64,000 nt of DNA from Hirsutella rhossiliensis (GCF_020360975.1 NW_025408669.1:434001-498000), one strand, 5' to 3'; counted from the stretch's first letter, positions 45,301-58,280 are shown. A program made the numbers and translations. Notes: generated by a model not told the origin, from the letters alone.

Positions 45301-45449
45301 TCGTATACCTTAGGCCTTTCTTAGGTATCCGTAGTCGCTCTTCTTCCTCTTCCTAGCTTTAATCCTTCTAAGGTTCGTTAAGGAGTCGTTACGACTATAG
45401 CACTATCTAATCTAAGGCTTCTTTACTTAGTAGGAGTAATAAATTATCT

Positions 45450-48400
45450 ACTTTATTTATTATTTCTTCCTTCCTCCTCTTATCGAGAGTAATCTTATCT
45501 TAGAGTAACTAGTTATCCTTAGTAGAGTACTACTAACCTTCCTTATCCTTTTTAAACTTTTTTAGATACTCTCCTAGGATTATCTTATTAAGCACGATTC
45601 TATCTAGAGTCTTAATCATATACGCCTTAGACTACTCTAAGCGCGATACTACTTAAAAGGGGCCGTTCTACCTTATCTAATACTTAGCTTACCTCCCTAG
45701 ATTATTTAATCGTCTTACGTTAAATAGTAAGATAAGGTCTCTAGGTTATAGGCTTTCTTTCCTTATTATATACTTATTAGCTTTATCCGTCCTCTCTACT
45801 AATCGATTCTAATATCTTATTACTCTTTTCTTAGCTTCTTTTATATCTTTTTCTTTCCTTTCTAAAACTTATACTCGTGCTTTAAATAATTCTTCTCTTA
45901 TCTTTACTTTATCCTAGTCGATTAGTCGCTAAGTTAGGTATTCTACCTTAAGAGGTAGTACCGGTTCTTATCTATATAATAGGTAGAAAGCTAATATTCT
46001 ATAAGACTCTCTAACTATTATTTAGTCTATAAGGATTACTTAGTTAAGGTATCTAATCTACTTACCCTTTTTCTCTGCTATTTTTATAAGTACTATTATT
46101 AACCTTTAGTGCCCTTATTCTACTACCGCGTTCGCCTTTAGATTATATACCGAAGTTTAGATAACTTTAACGCCTATATCTTCTAGGATATACTTAAAGT
46201 CTTTCTTTATTTCGGGCCCTCTATCGATTATAGCGTATAATATTACGCTATACCTATAAATAATAAAGAGTATAAATTTAGTTATAGCTCCCGCGGTAAT
46301 TTCCCTAACTAGGGTTACTTCTACCTATCTAGTAAGGTCGTCTTATGCTTTTATAAGGTATAAATACCTATAATTAGATAGTATATACTAGCTATCGAAG
46401 TAAATCTTACTTATAGGGTAGCTATGGTCATGGTTATAACTTCCTAGGGTCTCTTAGTCGTAAAGTATTAGCATTCTTTATAAGAAGAGATTACGCTATA
46501 AATATCGTTCTAAAAGCTAGCCTACTAATACTTATTCTTTACGAATATATATATAACTTATCGTCCTTTATATCCTATTTACGCGTAGTACTTTACGATA
46601 ATCCTTTTCCGTTCTTTTAGGTTATCTACGACTAGTATAGGTCCCCTTTCTTCCTTCCTAGGAAGTCGCTAAAGCTTTTAATCTTTAACGTAGAAATTTA
46701 AACTCTTTAGACATAGCTTCCTATAGTCTTATTTAGAAAGGCCCTCCGGCCGTTTTAATATTTAAAGGAAGTCCGTAATTATCCTCGATTCCTTTAAGTA
46801 GTCCCCTTATAGCTTAGTCCCTTATACTACGTTTAAGTAGAAGTCTATAAATTCTTTAATATCGCCTTCTATTTCCTATCTAATACGTTAGAAGGTCCTT
46901 TAGGCTTTCTTAAGAGTCCGTCGGCTACGCTATTCTTCTTACCTTTAACGTATCGTATAGTAAAGTCGAAGAGGAAAATATAGCTTATCTAGCGAGTTAC
47001 TATAGCTTTAGGGACGTCTTTAAGGGCACATTTTAGTTAATTAACTAAGACCTATACGTTAGTTTCTAGGATAAAATATACGCTATATAGGTGCATTCTT
47101 AGTCTCCTAAGCGCACTTAATATAGCCCTATACTCCCTCTTTATCGTATTATATTTAGCTTCTACTAGTAACTACGTTCTACTTTCGAACCTTATAGGGC
47201 GCTTCTTTCCGTCGACGATTTTTATTAAGACTACCTCCTAGCCGAGCAAACTAGCATTATATATTAGAATAATGTCTCCTCTTCCTAGGCCAACGTCGAG
47301 GGATACTAGAAAGACTAGATTAGTAATAGCTTCCTTAAGGGCAGCTATCGCTTTTACTTATTCGTCTCCTTATTCCTAATAGACTTCTTTCTTTAGTAGG
47401 TCTATAAGGGGTTTTACTAAGACAGCGAACTATCTAATCTAGATTCGATAGTATCCTATAATACTAAGGAAAGCTCTAATATACGTTATATTAAGGTATC
47501 TTATCTATTCTTTAATTTTAATAACTTTAGCTTTTATAGGGCACCTTCTATTTATTCTATAGATATAACTAATAACTTCGGTTACTTACTAGTAGAATTT
47601 CGATTTAGCCCCTATAATTATATAACTAGAGAGTTCGACGTTAACTAAGACTTTATCGAGGTTAATAAGGTATTTAAAGATAAATCTCCTTACTCTTAGC
47701 GCTACCTCTTTATTATTATACGTCGTATTAGGCCCCTTAATACCTATATTATCGAGGAGATTCCTATAGATATTCGGTATAAGGTCTTATAGGATTCTTT
47801 ATATTATCCTTATAAATTAGCCGACTAAGTTCATAGCCCCTTAAGGGAGGATATATATATATAAGAGGCTAATAGGTATTATAAATATCGTTAAGTTACG
47901 GCTTCTAATATAAAGAGGGATCTAATTATAGCCTAAAAAAAGGTCTAGGAGGGAAAGGATCTTATATATCGAGAAGTAATCGCTAAACTTATTTATATTC
48001 GGCGGTAGGTTTATATCTCTTATTATAACGGCATTTATATACGTAGCGGAATTAATTAGGCGTAGTCCTCTATCTTTCTTTACTACTAGAAAAAAAGGGT
48101 TCTTATAGGGCCTATGCCTTTCTTTAAGGACTCCTATTTCTAGTCTAATTTTAAGGATATTAATAACTTTCTACTCTATCGCTTTTAAGATCGGGATTAA
48201 GGCTACTTACTATACCTTATATTCTATTATCCTAATAACCTATAGGAGGGCTATAGCTAGGTCGACTTTACCTCTTTCTATAAAGTCCTAGGATAACGCT
48301 ACTTCCCTATTAAATAGAATACTATCGAAGATCCGGATTTCTGCCTCTATAAGAAAGCCCTTAAATTATTCGTAAATTACTTTAAGTCTTCTTATATTAG

Positions 48401-51400
48401 CTACTTCCTTTCTATATACTAAGAATTTTCCTATTAAGTGTTCTAGGTAGGGTCTAGGCTATATCTTATCTTTAACGGTATTCTATTTAGTCTCTTTAGT
48501 TAAGGTCCCCTTCTAGCGTTAAGCCGTTTAATAGAGCATCGTTAATAGGGTTAATCTTATCTACTTTTCTTTTAAAGAGAGTATTAACTCTTAGATTATA
48601 TAATCTAATAGGTCGTTTCCTCCTATCTTAACTTTAACCTTCTAGATCTTTCTAAACTTCTTTCTAGCTCTAATAATGTTTTTCTTAAATTTCTATAGCC
48701 TCTATAACTATAACTTTAATAATCTCTTTACTATCTTAGATCTAATAGCTAGAATCGCCTTATCTCCTTTATCTATAATTAATTACTATCACTAGTGCTA
48801 TTAAGGCCTCGTTTACGCTAGTATAGGCTAGGTTAGGGACTTAGTTAGCCCCTCTATAACTAAGGATCTTACCTCCGGTAAGAGAATCTCGCCGTTAGGT
48901 ATCTATGGGGTTCTCTCCGTAATTATTAGGTAGCTCCTAGGTTATCTTCTTCGACTTCTATTACCGGCTCAAAAATTTCTTAGGAGCTAGGTAGCTGTTT
49001 CCTATATAGTCTCCTAGAGCTTTAGTCTTTTATATATATCTTTATTAACTATTAAGGTCGTAGTCTAAAAGGATTTTACTATATCGACCTCGTCTAGAAG
49101 CTCCTATCTAATAGCTCCTACCGCTAGCGTAACTACCTAGATAGTGCCGATCTAATATTTAACCTATATATCGCTATTCCTTAGGGAATAATTAAATAAT
49201 ATACGCGCGGCTCTAATAAATAGTATACCTAAGATAAAGGGGACTAAGACTCCGTCTAGCGTAATATACAGACGGATTAATATCTAGGCTATACTTAGAT
49301 AAAGATTAGTCTCTACCTCCTTAACTATATCTATAAGGGACCTAGTATACGCCGTTATTAATACTCTTATTAGTAGGATTTTAAGCCCGTATACGTTTAT
49401 ATATCTTTTAGTAATAAGGTTTCCTTTAGACCTAGTATCGATTAGAGCGCTTAGAACTTTAGCTTTCTAGCTACCGAGCTATACTTAAATATAGGGTAGG
49501 TCTTATATATACTTAAGCGAGCGGAAAGGTATATGACCGTGTTTTATATATATTATAGAATCAAGGTCCTCTAGAGTTATCTCCTAGTATCTTATCGAGA
49601 GTGCTACTTCCTATATAATAAATTCGTCTTTCTTTAGTCTTATTACCTCTAGAGTTTATTAATTAGATAGTCCTTAAGCTAGTTACGTTACGCTAATTAT
49701 ATTAGTTATAAACCTAACTTCCTTTAGTACTTATTAAACTTTAAGGCACTTATAATCCGATTCTTTATAAGTAGGGTAAGTAAGCTTAATCGGTTCGACC
49801 TAGTATTCTTCGTTCTATTCTTTAACTTATATTAAAGCTACCGTAAGTTTTCCTTATAGATATTCGAGGAGGAGTAAACTACTTTCTATATTATCTTTAG
49901 CTACTTTTATAACCGTTATCGTAGCTCTATAGGGTCTTATATTACTCTTTACTTTCTTTAGGGTCTAGAATTTAGTGTTTTCTATACCTTAGGCTATATC
50001 TACGTATCTTATACTAAGTCTCTCGCTTAGTTAGGGAATAAAGTCGATTAAGTAATTTAAAGGGATCGGGATTCTTTTATATATAATTTCTCCGACGATT
50101 TTATCTATAAGTCTATTAAACTTTATCTAGATCTCTCTATATCTATAATATATAGATAATCTTTAGGTTTTTATTTTACTAGTAGCTTAATTCGGGTAAG
50201 ATAGTATAACTATAGCTTTAACCTATTTTATAAGTAGTAATATAAAGGAGTCTAGCTATATATCTACTTAGTATACGATAAGCCTTCGAATATATATACC
50301 TATTTAAGAAAACCTATTAGTAAGTACCAGGGGAATTACGCTTTTATTATCTTTTCTTTTAAGGTAAAGAGTCCTATTTACTACTTTATATATTATAAAT
50401 CCGATCTTATAGTCCTAAGAGTATACCTTATACTTATCGGGGTAGTATCCTTCTTTACCGTAATAAAAGTATCTCTTAGGCCGGTTAAAAGCATTAACCT
50501 AAAACTATATATATTAATTAGATAGGTAGTAAAATCCGATAGTATTTACGCTACCTCCTTATTTATAACTTAAAGAGTAGCCTTTACTACTAACGCGTTT
50601 CTATTCCTTATTAAGCTAGTTAAATATCTACTCTTACTAGCGAGTAAGGTTAATCTTTATATCTTTAAAGGCTTTTATTAAGTCTAAGATCTTCTTTATA
50701 GGCTATCTAGGTTTCTTATCTATTTTCTTTAACTCTTTAGGAAGTTTTTCTTTGCCCTCGTTAGATTCGGCTTCCTTTATTACTTTATTAATTTCCCCGA
50801 AGAGCTAGTCTTTCTTTAGGTTCTTAAGCTTCTAATTTTAGACTTTAGATACTATATCTCGTCGCTTAACGTCCTAGCGAGGTGCTAAGTAGTTATTAAT
50901 TATATAGATAAGGCTTTTATATAGGAGTTTCGAGATAACTTAAGATATCTTCCCGTTTCTCTCTATAACGTTAATAATAAGCTCCTTTAGCATTATATAA
51001 TAAATAAAGTATAACTAGACTATAGATTCTTCCTAGCTATTAGGTTATGCCTTACGTTATAGGTATAAGTAGAGACTAAGCTATTCCGTAACTTCCGTAA
51101 TAGTCTTAGGCTTTTTAGTATTATAATAGTCTAAGCGGTCGTTAGTAGTTTCTAGTTATTTAATATTATATACGTAGTAGTATTAAAGGAGTCTCTTTTT
51201 CGCTTCTTCTTAGGTAAGTCCGTCTATAAGAATTTTAATAGTAGGGGCTTATATAGAGGAGATATAGACTTCGAGCTAGTTTATTTTATCCTTATTATAA
51301 ATATAGTTAACGCGTATCTCCTATTCGAACTTCTTAAGGAATTTAGTTACGTTTTTACTATTAAATTTACTAATAGGTAGGAGTTATAGTTAGCGGAGTC

Positions 51401-52150
51401 TTCTTACGAGGTTATCTTAGCTTCTAGCGAGTATATCTCTAAGTCTATTAGCAATCTTATTAATATCTACCTTAATTTTCTTTATATCGCTAGTAGTAGG
51501 ATTAAATAATCCCTCTTAACGGCTAGCGTTTCTAGATATAGTATGCCTATAGATTACGAGGTTACGAAATTTAAAGTTAGAGTTTTTAGAGTTAAAGGAT
51601 ATCTTATTATAACTATCTTATTACTTACTTTCTTATCTATTAGCGGGAGGTAGGCGTTCTCTATAAGCTACCGCGTAGAGGAGAGCTAAGGTTAAGGTTA
51701 TTAGGGTATCCCTCGTTAGTACTTATATTAGTATTATTAGTATATATATAAGTAAGAGGTCTCGGTAGGGTTCTAGAATAGTTTAGATTACGCTATCGTC
51801 GTTATTTATATTTTTTAAAGCATTATATAAGGATTATAGTTTCTTAACTAAGTCGCTAGTATTAGGGGTCGTAGGGCCGATAATAGGAGCTCGGGGTTTT
51901 TTAGTATTAGCTTATTACTTTTCCTTTACTACTAGCGAAGGTATTATCTAATTATTTATTTCCCGGTAAGTCTATCGCCTTATTAGGTCCCTAACTCTAG
52001 CTATTAAGGTAGTTACTACTTTAATTATTAAATCCCTAGATTTTATTTTTTTCTAAATAGTACCGTCGTCCTCTAGGTATTCTCGGCTTCGTAAAGCTAC
52101 TCGTCGCTATATAAATAGAACGGAATAACGAGTTTACGCCCTAAAGACTA
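45450..52150 (-). pseudogene. Gypsy C gag-pol, RIP-degraded
   Basis: The gag zinc knuckle is at 50430-50471 with all three Cys and the His read as Tyr, in perfect Cx2Cx4Hx4C spacing. Reverse transcriptase has a Leu-Leu-Asp-Asn-Ile-Gly block (47742-47759), continued at lower coordinates by Ile-Lys-Gly-Pro. This is the (F/L)xDD(I/V)GxKGP variant known in one branch of Ty3/gypsy. Integrase has Asp-Arg-Gly-Pro at about 46214-46225. The C-terminus, near 45450-45760, shows Asp-Leu-Val-Leu-Leu and Asn-Gly-Pro-Phe as in the GPF/Y module. No chromodomain was seen. Boundaries are approximate. Confidence 0.85.
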
Positions 52151-52152
52151 GT

Positions 52153-52532
52153 TTTAACGGGGACGAGGGTATATACCTAAAGTACGCGTAGTACGTAGCT
52201 AAGGAGTAGTAGAGCAATTAACTACGTAATTATCTAATTATCGGTCCTATAAATAGCTCTAAGGGCCTTAGGTTATAGATATAAGTCTTAGAGATTTCTT
52301 TACTCTATGCCTCTTTATCTCTACTAGAGTCGCGTAACTAGCAGCCTTTACTTTAAAGGGGAAAAACAAAAATTTAAATTAACTATTATTAAGGAAGATA
52401 CCTAATTAGACAATTAAGGTCTTTATAAAGCCTTTAAGTATACTTCGAAGTAGGTAAGAAGGGGGGGGGGCGCTAGGGGTCTTATCCCTTTAACGGGCTA
52501 ATGTCTATAGGGGTGCGATCTTACCCGTTAAA
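52153..52532 (-). repeat. 5' LTR of gypsy C
   Basis: 380 bp, matching 40390-40723 plus a 46-bp block (about 52470-52515) missing there. A G-run of ten at about 52461-52470 borders the block. Confidence 0.85.
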
Positions 52533-52536
52533 CTAC

Positions 52537-55500
52537 CTAAGTAAGTATAACTAGTCTACCCTCCGGGACTTCGTTAACTAGATAAAATCCTACTTTAGCT
52601 ATAAGGTAAAGAAGATACGGTCTAACGGAGAGCTATTTATAAAGGATATCTTAAATTAGCTTCGAAAAAGGGGCATTTTACCCCTCCCGTTAGCACTAAA
52701 TACCTAGGCCTAGAACAGAGGCAGAAAGATTAAGGGGTGCTATAATAGAAAAGGCCTATACGATAAGACTTACTATAAAGCTTCTATACGACCTTTAAAG
52801 GGAAGTCGTTAAGACTGCCTATTACCTTTAGAACCGGACCCTAAGGGACCCTAGGAGCCTAAGGGACTATAAGGACCCTAGAGGGACTACCTAAGGAATA
52901 GACTAGAAATCCCCCCTTAAGCTCTTTATAAAGAAGAGGGCCTCGCTAGCTTACCTTTATGCCTATAGCTATAGGCATACGCAATAATCTACCGACGTAT
53001 AGCTAAAAAGGAAGAAGAAAAGAAAGCTTAATCCTAGAGCCTTTATTAGTTACCTCGTTAGTTATAATTCTACGAATATCTTCCGGATCTAGATTCCTCT
53101 TCTATAGAAGGTTATTTCGACTAGGGATATAATTTTCGATAAATCTAGCTTCTTTAACGGAAAGAGGGATTAATAGCCCCTCTTACTCTTATAACGTTAG
53201 CTAATTTAAAAGATCTAAATCCCTCCTTCCTAATAGTCTTAAGAAAAGGTCCTAGATAAGGAAATAGAAGAAGAAACCGACGTCGAAGTAGTTAAGGAAA
53301 ACGCCGACTTTAAAGAAAAGGAAGCTACTAGATTAGATAATCTAGACGTAGAAGGAGACTATAGAAAAGCGGTAGAGCTAGAATACGCCTACCTACCTAT
53401 GCCTTCTCCTATATAAGAAGAAGATCTAGAAGCAGCTTTTTTAGTTAGTCTTCCCGTCTCGGCCCCTAAGGGGGTAGGAAAGGCACTTCTCTTAAAGGAT
53501 TACCCGGATGCCTTTTTATCCCTGCTTCGAGAAGCAAAGGAAGGTATAGGCCCGATATAGATACTCAAAGAAGACTAACTCTCCTTATTTCGATCGTTTT
53601 TCCGACTCTACCTAACGCTAATAAGACGGTTCCTATAGAGCGTTTATAGTAGGCTGCCTTAAGCTATAGCTATTAGTAGGAAGGTATATAAAAGAGACCT
53701 CCGGACCTACTAGTAAACTAGAAGCAGCTAGAAAACTCCCTTTAAACACTAGTTTTTCTAGGCCTAGAAAGACTACCTAGCCTTATATAAAGAAATAGGG
53801 TCTTTCAAGAGGTCCAAGAAAAAGTAAGAGGAAAATAGGTCCTTAGCTATAAGTAGGTCTTTATCTATAAGACTAACAAATATAGCTTCCTTTAAAAGTA
53901 TAAAGCCCGGCTAGTTATCTATAGGAATTAATAGGGAAAAGGGGATCTACCTACTAAGGCAACTACCTTAGTAGGGATATCTTTTCGGACCCTTATAGCT
54001 ATAGTAGTAGAATTCGACCTCGAACTTAATTAGATAGATAAAGTTAACGCCTTTATTAACTGCCTACTTAAGGAAGAAGAAGAAGTTATCTATATACGCC
54101 TTCTACTAAGCTTCTAATAGCTAGGAAAGGTTCTATAGCTTAGGAAAGCTCTATACGGACTATAAAGATTACCCCTTCTTTAGTAATAGTATTTAATAGG
54201 TTCCCTTAAAGCCTACGAAAGTCCCTTAGGAACCGTATATAATATAGAAGGGTAAAATCACGGTCTTCTTCTACGTCGACGATATTATCTAGGCGTACCT
54301 AAAAGAGGAAGAAGCTACTATAAGGGAGGCTATATAAGGCCTATAATAAAGGTATAAGATAACTAGGCTAGGGGAGCTAAAGTGGTTCCTAGGGATATAA
54401 ATCCTTCGGAATAGGTCCTAACGGACTATCTAGCTTACCTAGGACGCCTATATCGATAAGGTCGCTTATAAATTCCTCCCTAATTCCCTCGATAAGAAGC
54501 TTCCCTCTATACCTATATTAAACGAAGAGCTTTTGCTTAATCCGTCCTTTTAAGCTAGGGAGTAAGAGAAGTACTAATACGAATAGAAGGTAGGCTCCCT
54601 GCTTTTTTTAGCTATTTCTACTAGACCGGATATCTCTTTTATAGTCTCCCGGCTAGCTAGGTATAACTAGAATCCTAGCCCTAGGCATTAAGAAGTAGTA
54701 GATAGAGCTATCCTTTATCTCTATTTAACGAGATTATATAGTCTACGCCTAGGAGAAAGAAATTAGCTACCGAAATCTTCCTTTATTTAAGCGATTCGTC
54801 CTTTACGGACAATTCCTTAGATAGAAAGAGCTTATAAGGGTATATTATATCCCTTTTTAAAGGAACTATTACTTAGAAAGCTTCGAAGTAGGCTACCGTT
54901 ACGACTTCTAGTATAGAGGTAGAGCTACTAGCTCTTTTAGAAGCGTTAAAAGAAGCGATTTTCCTTAGCCGGCTACTAATATCTCTATAACTATAAATTC
55001 TAACCCTATTAGCTATAGAATGCGATAATATATAGACTATATATATTCTTATAGAAAATAGTAAGTTATCGACCTAGCTATAGTATATCGATATCTATTA
55101 GTATTAGTTACGCTAAGAGGTCTAAAGGGGACTTATTTCCGTTTATTAAGTTCTAACGGCATTAATAAAAGCCGACGGTCTTATAAAGCCCTTACTAAAG
55201 TAGAAGCTAGCTGTCTTTTTATAGTAAATTAGGCTAGAAGATATTTAAGAGAAGCTGTCCTTAGAAGCCCGCCTTAAGAGTCTACGAGAGGAGCTAATAG
55301 CACGTAGGAGGAAGGAGACGTCTATAGCTAAAGAGAGGAATTAAGACTTATCCTAAAGGAGGGCCCCTAGCTTAATTAGGACTTATTCTTCTTAAAGGCC
55401 CCCTTTTTAGGGACTTGTTCTTAGAGAAGCCCCCCTTTCTTATAGGACTTAATTTCCTCCTTAAGGCCCCTTTTCCTAAAGTAGGTCTAAAAGAGCCTAG

Positions 55501-55614
55501 GCTAAAACCCGGATTTCTGAGTAAGGATAAGTATAGACTAAGACCTCCTCTATACGCTTACAGCCTAGGTATTTAGCTTTATCCTTTCTATAAGGGTAGG
55601 CTATAGCTAAGGGG
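52537..55614 (+). pseudogene. Copia K pol: integrase end, reverse transcriptase, RNase H
   Basis: Reverse transcriptase keeps Val-Phe-Phe-Tyr-Val-Asp-Asp-Ile-Ile (54263-54289). Domains upstream match copia A at 3000-3990 in inverse orientation and should be the integrase end. RNase H should occupy about 54750-55250. Stops are common at likely Gln and Trp codons. The first part of pol is at 39480-40389, beyond gypsy C. Confidence 0.75.
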
Positions 55615-56090
55615 TATATCGCAGGCAGCCTAATTTCAGAGATCTTAGAGATATCCCTTAGTAAGAGGGACCTAGGAAGCTAAAAAACAGGTTTTAAGGA
55701 AGGAGCTAAAAAGAGGTATAGAGAGGAGGGTAGGGGTATAAGGGGACGTAGAAGTAGCGATAGCTTCCTATAAAGGTAGCGAGAAATAAGACGGATATAC
55801 CGGCAACGGCTAGAAAGAAGGGGAAAAACTAGTAAAAAGCTCGGTAGTTAAAGGGATATTAATAGCTTCTTTAAGTAAGATCTTCTTTATTAATTAAGAT
55901 ACTAGACGGGTATAAAGAGGGGCGTTAGATAAAGGAAAGAAGGAGAAGTAAGGTAATATAATAATTACTCCCCTACCTTTATTACTACTCCCGCGAGAAT
56001 TAAATCTCTCTGCCCTACCTATCCGACCCCTTACTTTTAATTTTACCTTTATATATTTTATATATACTTCTTATATCTCTCTTTACGAGA
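55615..56090 (+). repeat. 3' LTR of copia K
   Basis: About 476 bp, starting TATATCGC after a purine tract and ending TACGAGA. Slightly longer than the 5' copy, so small indels separate them. Confidence 0.8.
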
Positions 56091-56091
56091 A

Positions 56092-56466
56092 TATTACGAA
56101 AAAAGATTTAGCCGCTTATTAAATATAAGCGATAGCGTTAATTAATATATATAGTATACGCGATATACCCCCTTAGGGATATCGGGTTAATTCGTCCCGG
56201 GATACCTAGATATCCTAGACTATAGCGGGAATTTTTATATAGGCAGGCCCTATACTAAAACCGCGCTTAATTGCGCTAGCGGGACTTAAACCACGGGCCT
56301 TTAGGTAATACGCGCTAGGCTAGCTAGAAGAAGTACGTACGTAGTTACCGGGAAGTTCCTAGAGGGGTAAACCCTCCGCCCGGGCTTATAACTATCACGA
56401 AAAAAGATTTAGCCGCCTATTAAATATAAGCGATAGCGTTAATTAACGTATATAGTATACGCGACA
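56092..56466 (-). mobile_element. Miniature LTR element (TRIM-like), probably copia-derived
   Basis: Two 74-bp direct repeats (56092-56165 and 56393-56466) enclose 227 bp with no coding capacity. The less mutated copy reads, on the minus strand, TGTCGCG...CGTGATA, so LTR ends are TG...(C/T)A. On the minus strand GTTATAAGCCCGGG (56379-56392) directly abuts the 5' repeat, the same primer site as copia K, and AAGGGGG (about 56167-56175) precedes the other repeat as a polypurine tract. I found no target duplication, perhaps because copia K inserted at its edge. Confidence 0.65.
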
Positions 56467-56600
56467 CTTCTATATACTAATATATTACTAATAAATTCTA
56501 TTAAAAATCCTACCTTATACTCCTTCTTCCCTTTTATTATATAGTCTTATATAATTCCTTAATTTCCTAAAATTCCGCTTTTACTTATATACCTTAAGAA
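56467..56600 (+). repeat. Dispersed repeat F, partial copy 3
   Basis: Matches 18045-18183 in direct orientation and stops at the same right edge as the other copies. The left part is missing, cut at the miniature element. Confidence 0.7.
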
Positions 56601-58280
56601 CTACCTATCTATTAGCCTCGCTATATCCTTTCCCTAGCTATACTTAGTCTTTAAGCTTAAACTTTAGCGCTTAATACTTTACGTTATACTACTTTTTTAT
56701 TCCCGCTTAAGCTAGAGCGATTAAGATCCTAGCTTAGTTTTAAAGTATCTCCCTATCTATTTATAAGGGGCCTTCTTTAAGGTATCGCCTACTATTATTT
56801 ATTTATATCTTAGTAAGTAGCTTACTTAAAAAGTTACTAATTACTAAGGAGTAAGAGTTATTAAAGGTAAATTAAAGTAATAGTAGTATATTAACCTATC
56901 GATAAGATAGGAAATTAATTATAAAGAACTAAAGTATAGTTTTAACTACTTAGTTATATTATTTTAATAAGCTATTAGTCTAGGGATACTAAGCTATAAA
57001 TATTAATAACTTAAACCTATATTTAATTTATAGTCCTTTTTAAAATACTAAAAGGAACTTAGGGTTTTAGTTAAAGATAATCTAAGTAAGAATCCTTTAA
57101 TTATAGCTTATTAACTTAGTAAAGAGTGCCTTAGCTTAGTCTTTTATAGTAAACTAGTTATAGCCTAAGATAAAGAGCCTTATTTTTAAGAACTTATTAG
57201 TTACTATTAATAGTATATTATAGTAGACCTTAATAGGTAGTATTTATAGAGTTTAGTTTATAGGGATATTTAAGAGCCTTATAATAATATCTATAGTAAT
57301 TATATAGAAAGGTAAGGCTAAGGAAGTAATTAAAACTAACTTATTAAAAGCCTTTAACTAGTTAGTTTAGTTTTTATAATAAGCCTTATACTTATCGATA
57401 AAGCTATTAATAAGTTTCTTAAAGCTAGTAATAATAAATATAAAGGATAACTCCTTTTATATCCTTTACTATCTAAGGTAAAATTTATATATATAGTTAT
57501 TAGCAATAATTTCCTTAGTATAGGTAGTAAGGATATAGAGCTAATAATAACATTTAAATTTAACTAAGTAAAGTAACTTATTCTATTAAATAAATAAGAG
57601 ACCGACCTAAGACTTATTACTTTTAAGCTACTTTAGTATATTAGCTTACTTAGGTTCTTTTACGTATATATCTTAGATCTTTTAGTATAGGTTAGGTTAA
57701 ATAAAGGATTCTATAACTATATATATATATTTAACTAGCGCTTTATCTTCCTAAATATAGTTTAATTCCTTAGGTTTATATTTCCTAGGTATTATAAATA
57801 GTAGCTAAAATAGTATATTAGTAAGGATACTTATAGTTCTAGGAATATATTAGACCTTTAAAGGAATCTAGCTAAGGTATTATAATATAAGTATAAGCTA
57901 ATTATTTATCTTTATATTAATAGTAAATAGCGATATTTACTTTAAGATTATACTTATAGTAGTATAGTTAGTTAGTATAATAACCTTTAGTAGTAAGGTA
58001 AAATTAATATATAACTAGAGTTTTTAATATACCTAGGAAAGATAAGCGACTTTAAGTTTAGTAAGCTAGTATTTAAGCTCTTTATTAGTTAAGCGTTTCC
58101 TAAGTATTACGACTACGGCTACTAGGCCGCTAACGGTCGACCGCGTTAAGCACGTAATATAGCCTAACGGATAAATAGTCGGCACGACTATCTAATAAAT
58201 ATAGGATCGAGGGGATTATAGAGATCTAAGTAATCTAGGATTAACGAGATTACTATACTCTATACGATCTAACGTTAGGG
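56601..58280. other. RIP-mutated transposon DNA, unassigned
   Basis: The plus strand between about 57540 and 58070 looks coding-like (aromatic- and Leu-rich with stops at likely Gln codons), but I recognise no domain. It may be the internal part of gypsy I before its 3' LTR at 58281 or an older element. Confidence 0.4.

Larger units (their letters stand above)
40390..52532 (-). mobile_element. Gypsy C: large Ty3/gypsy element nested in copia K, RIP-inactivated
   Basis: LTRs at 40390-40723 (334 bp) and 52153-52532 (380 bp) share sequence and the ends TTTAA...GTTAAA. CTAC lies at 40386-40389 and 52533-52536, and the copia sequence is continuous across the junction when compared with copia A near 3990. 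Pol is on the minus strand. At 12.1 kb it is about twice the size of a usual gypsy; 4.7 kb between pol and the 3' LTR is occupied by plus-strand coding-like sequence. Further nested insertions in that part cannot be excluded. Confidence 0.85.
37664..56090 (+). mobile_element. Copia K: Ty1/copia element, RIP-inactivated, with nested gypsy C
   Basis: LTRs at about 37664-38116 and 55615-56090 match the copia A LTRs. Internal copia sequence runs 38117-40389 and 52537-55614, interrupted by gypsy C. The reverse transcriptase box Tyr-Val-Asp-Asp at 54272-54283 is still intact. A purine tract precedes the 3' LTR (about 55606-55614). Many CTG/CAG sites remain in the gag end, so this copy is less mutated than copia A. 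Flanks ATACT (37659-37663) and ATATT (56091-56095) are a possible, imperfect target duplication. Confidence 0.85.

Noticed and set aside
56262..56335. tRNA-like sequence on the minus strand inside the miniature element
   Set aside because: A and B box-like motifs are present, but they are only about 30 bp apart and the T stem does not pair.
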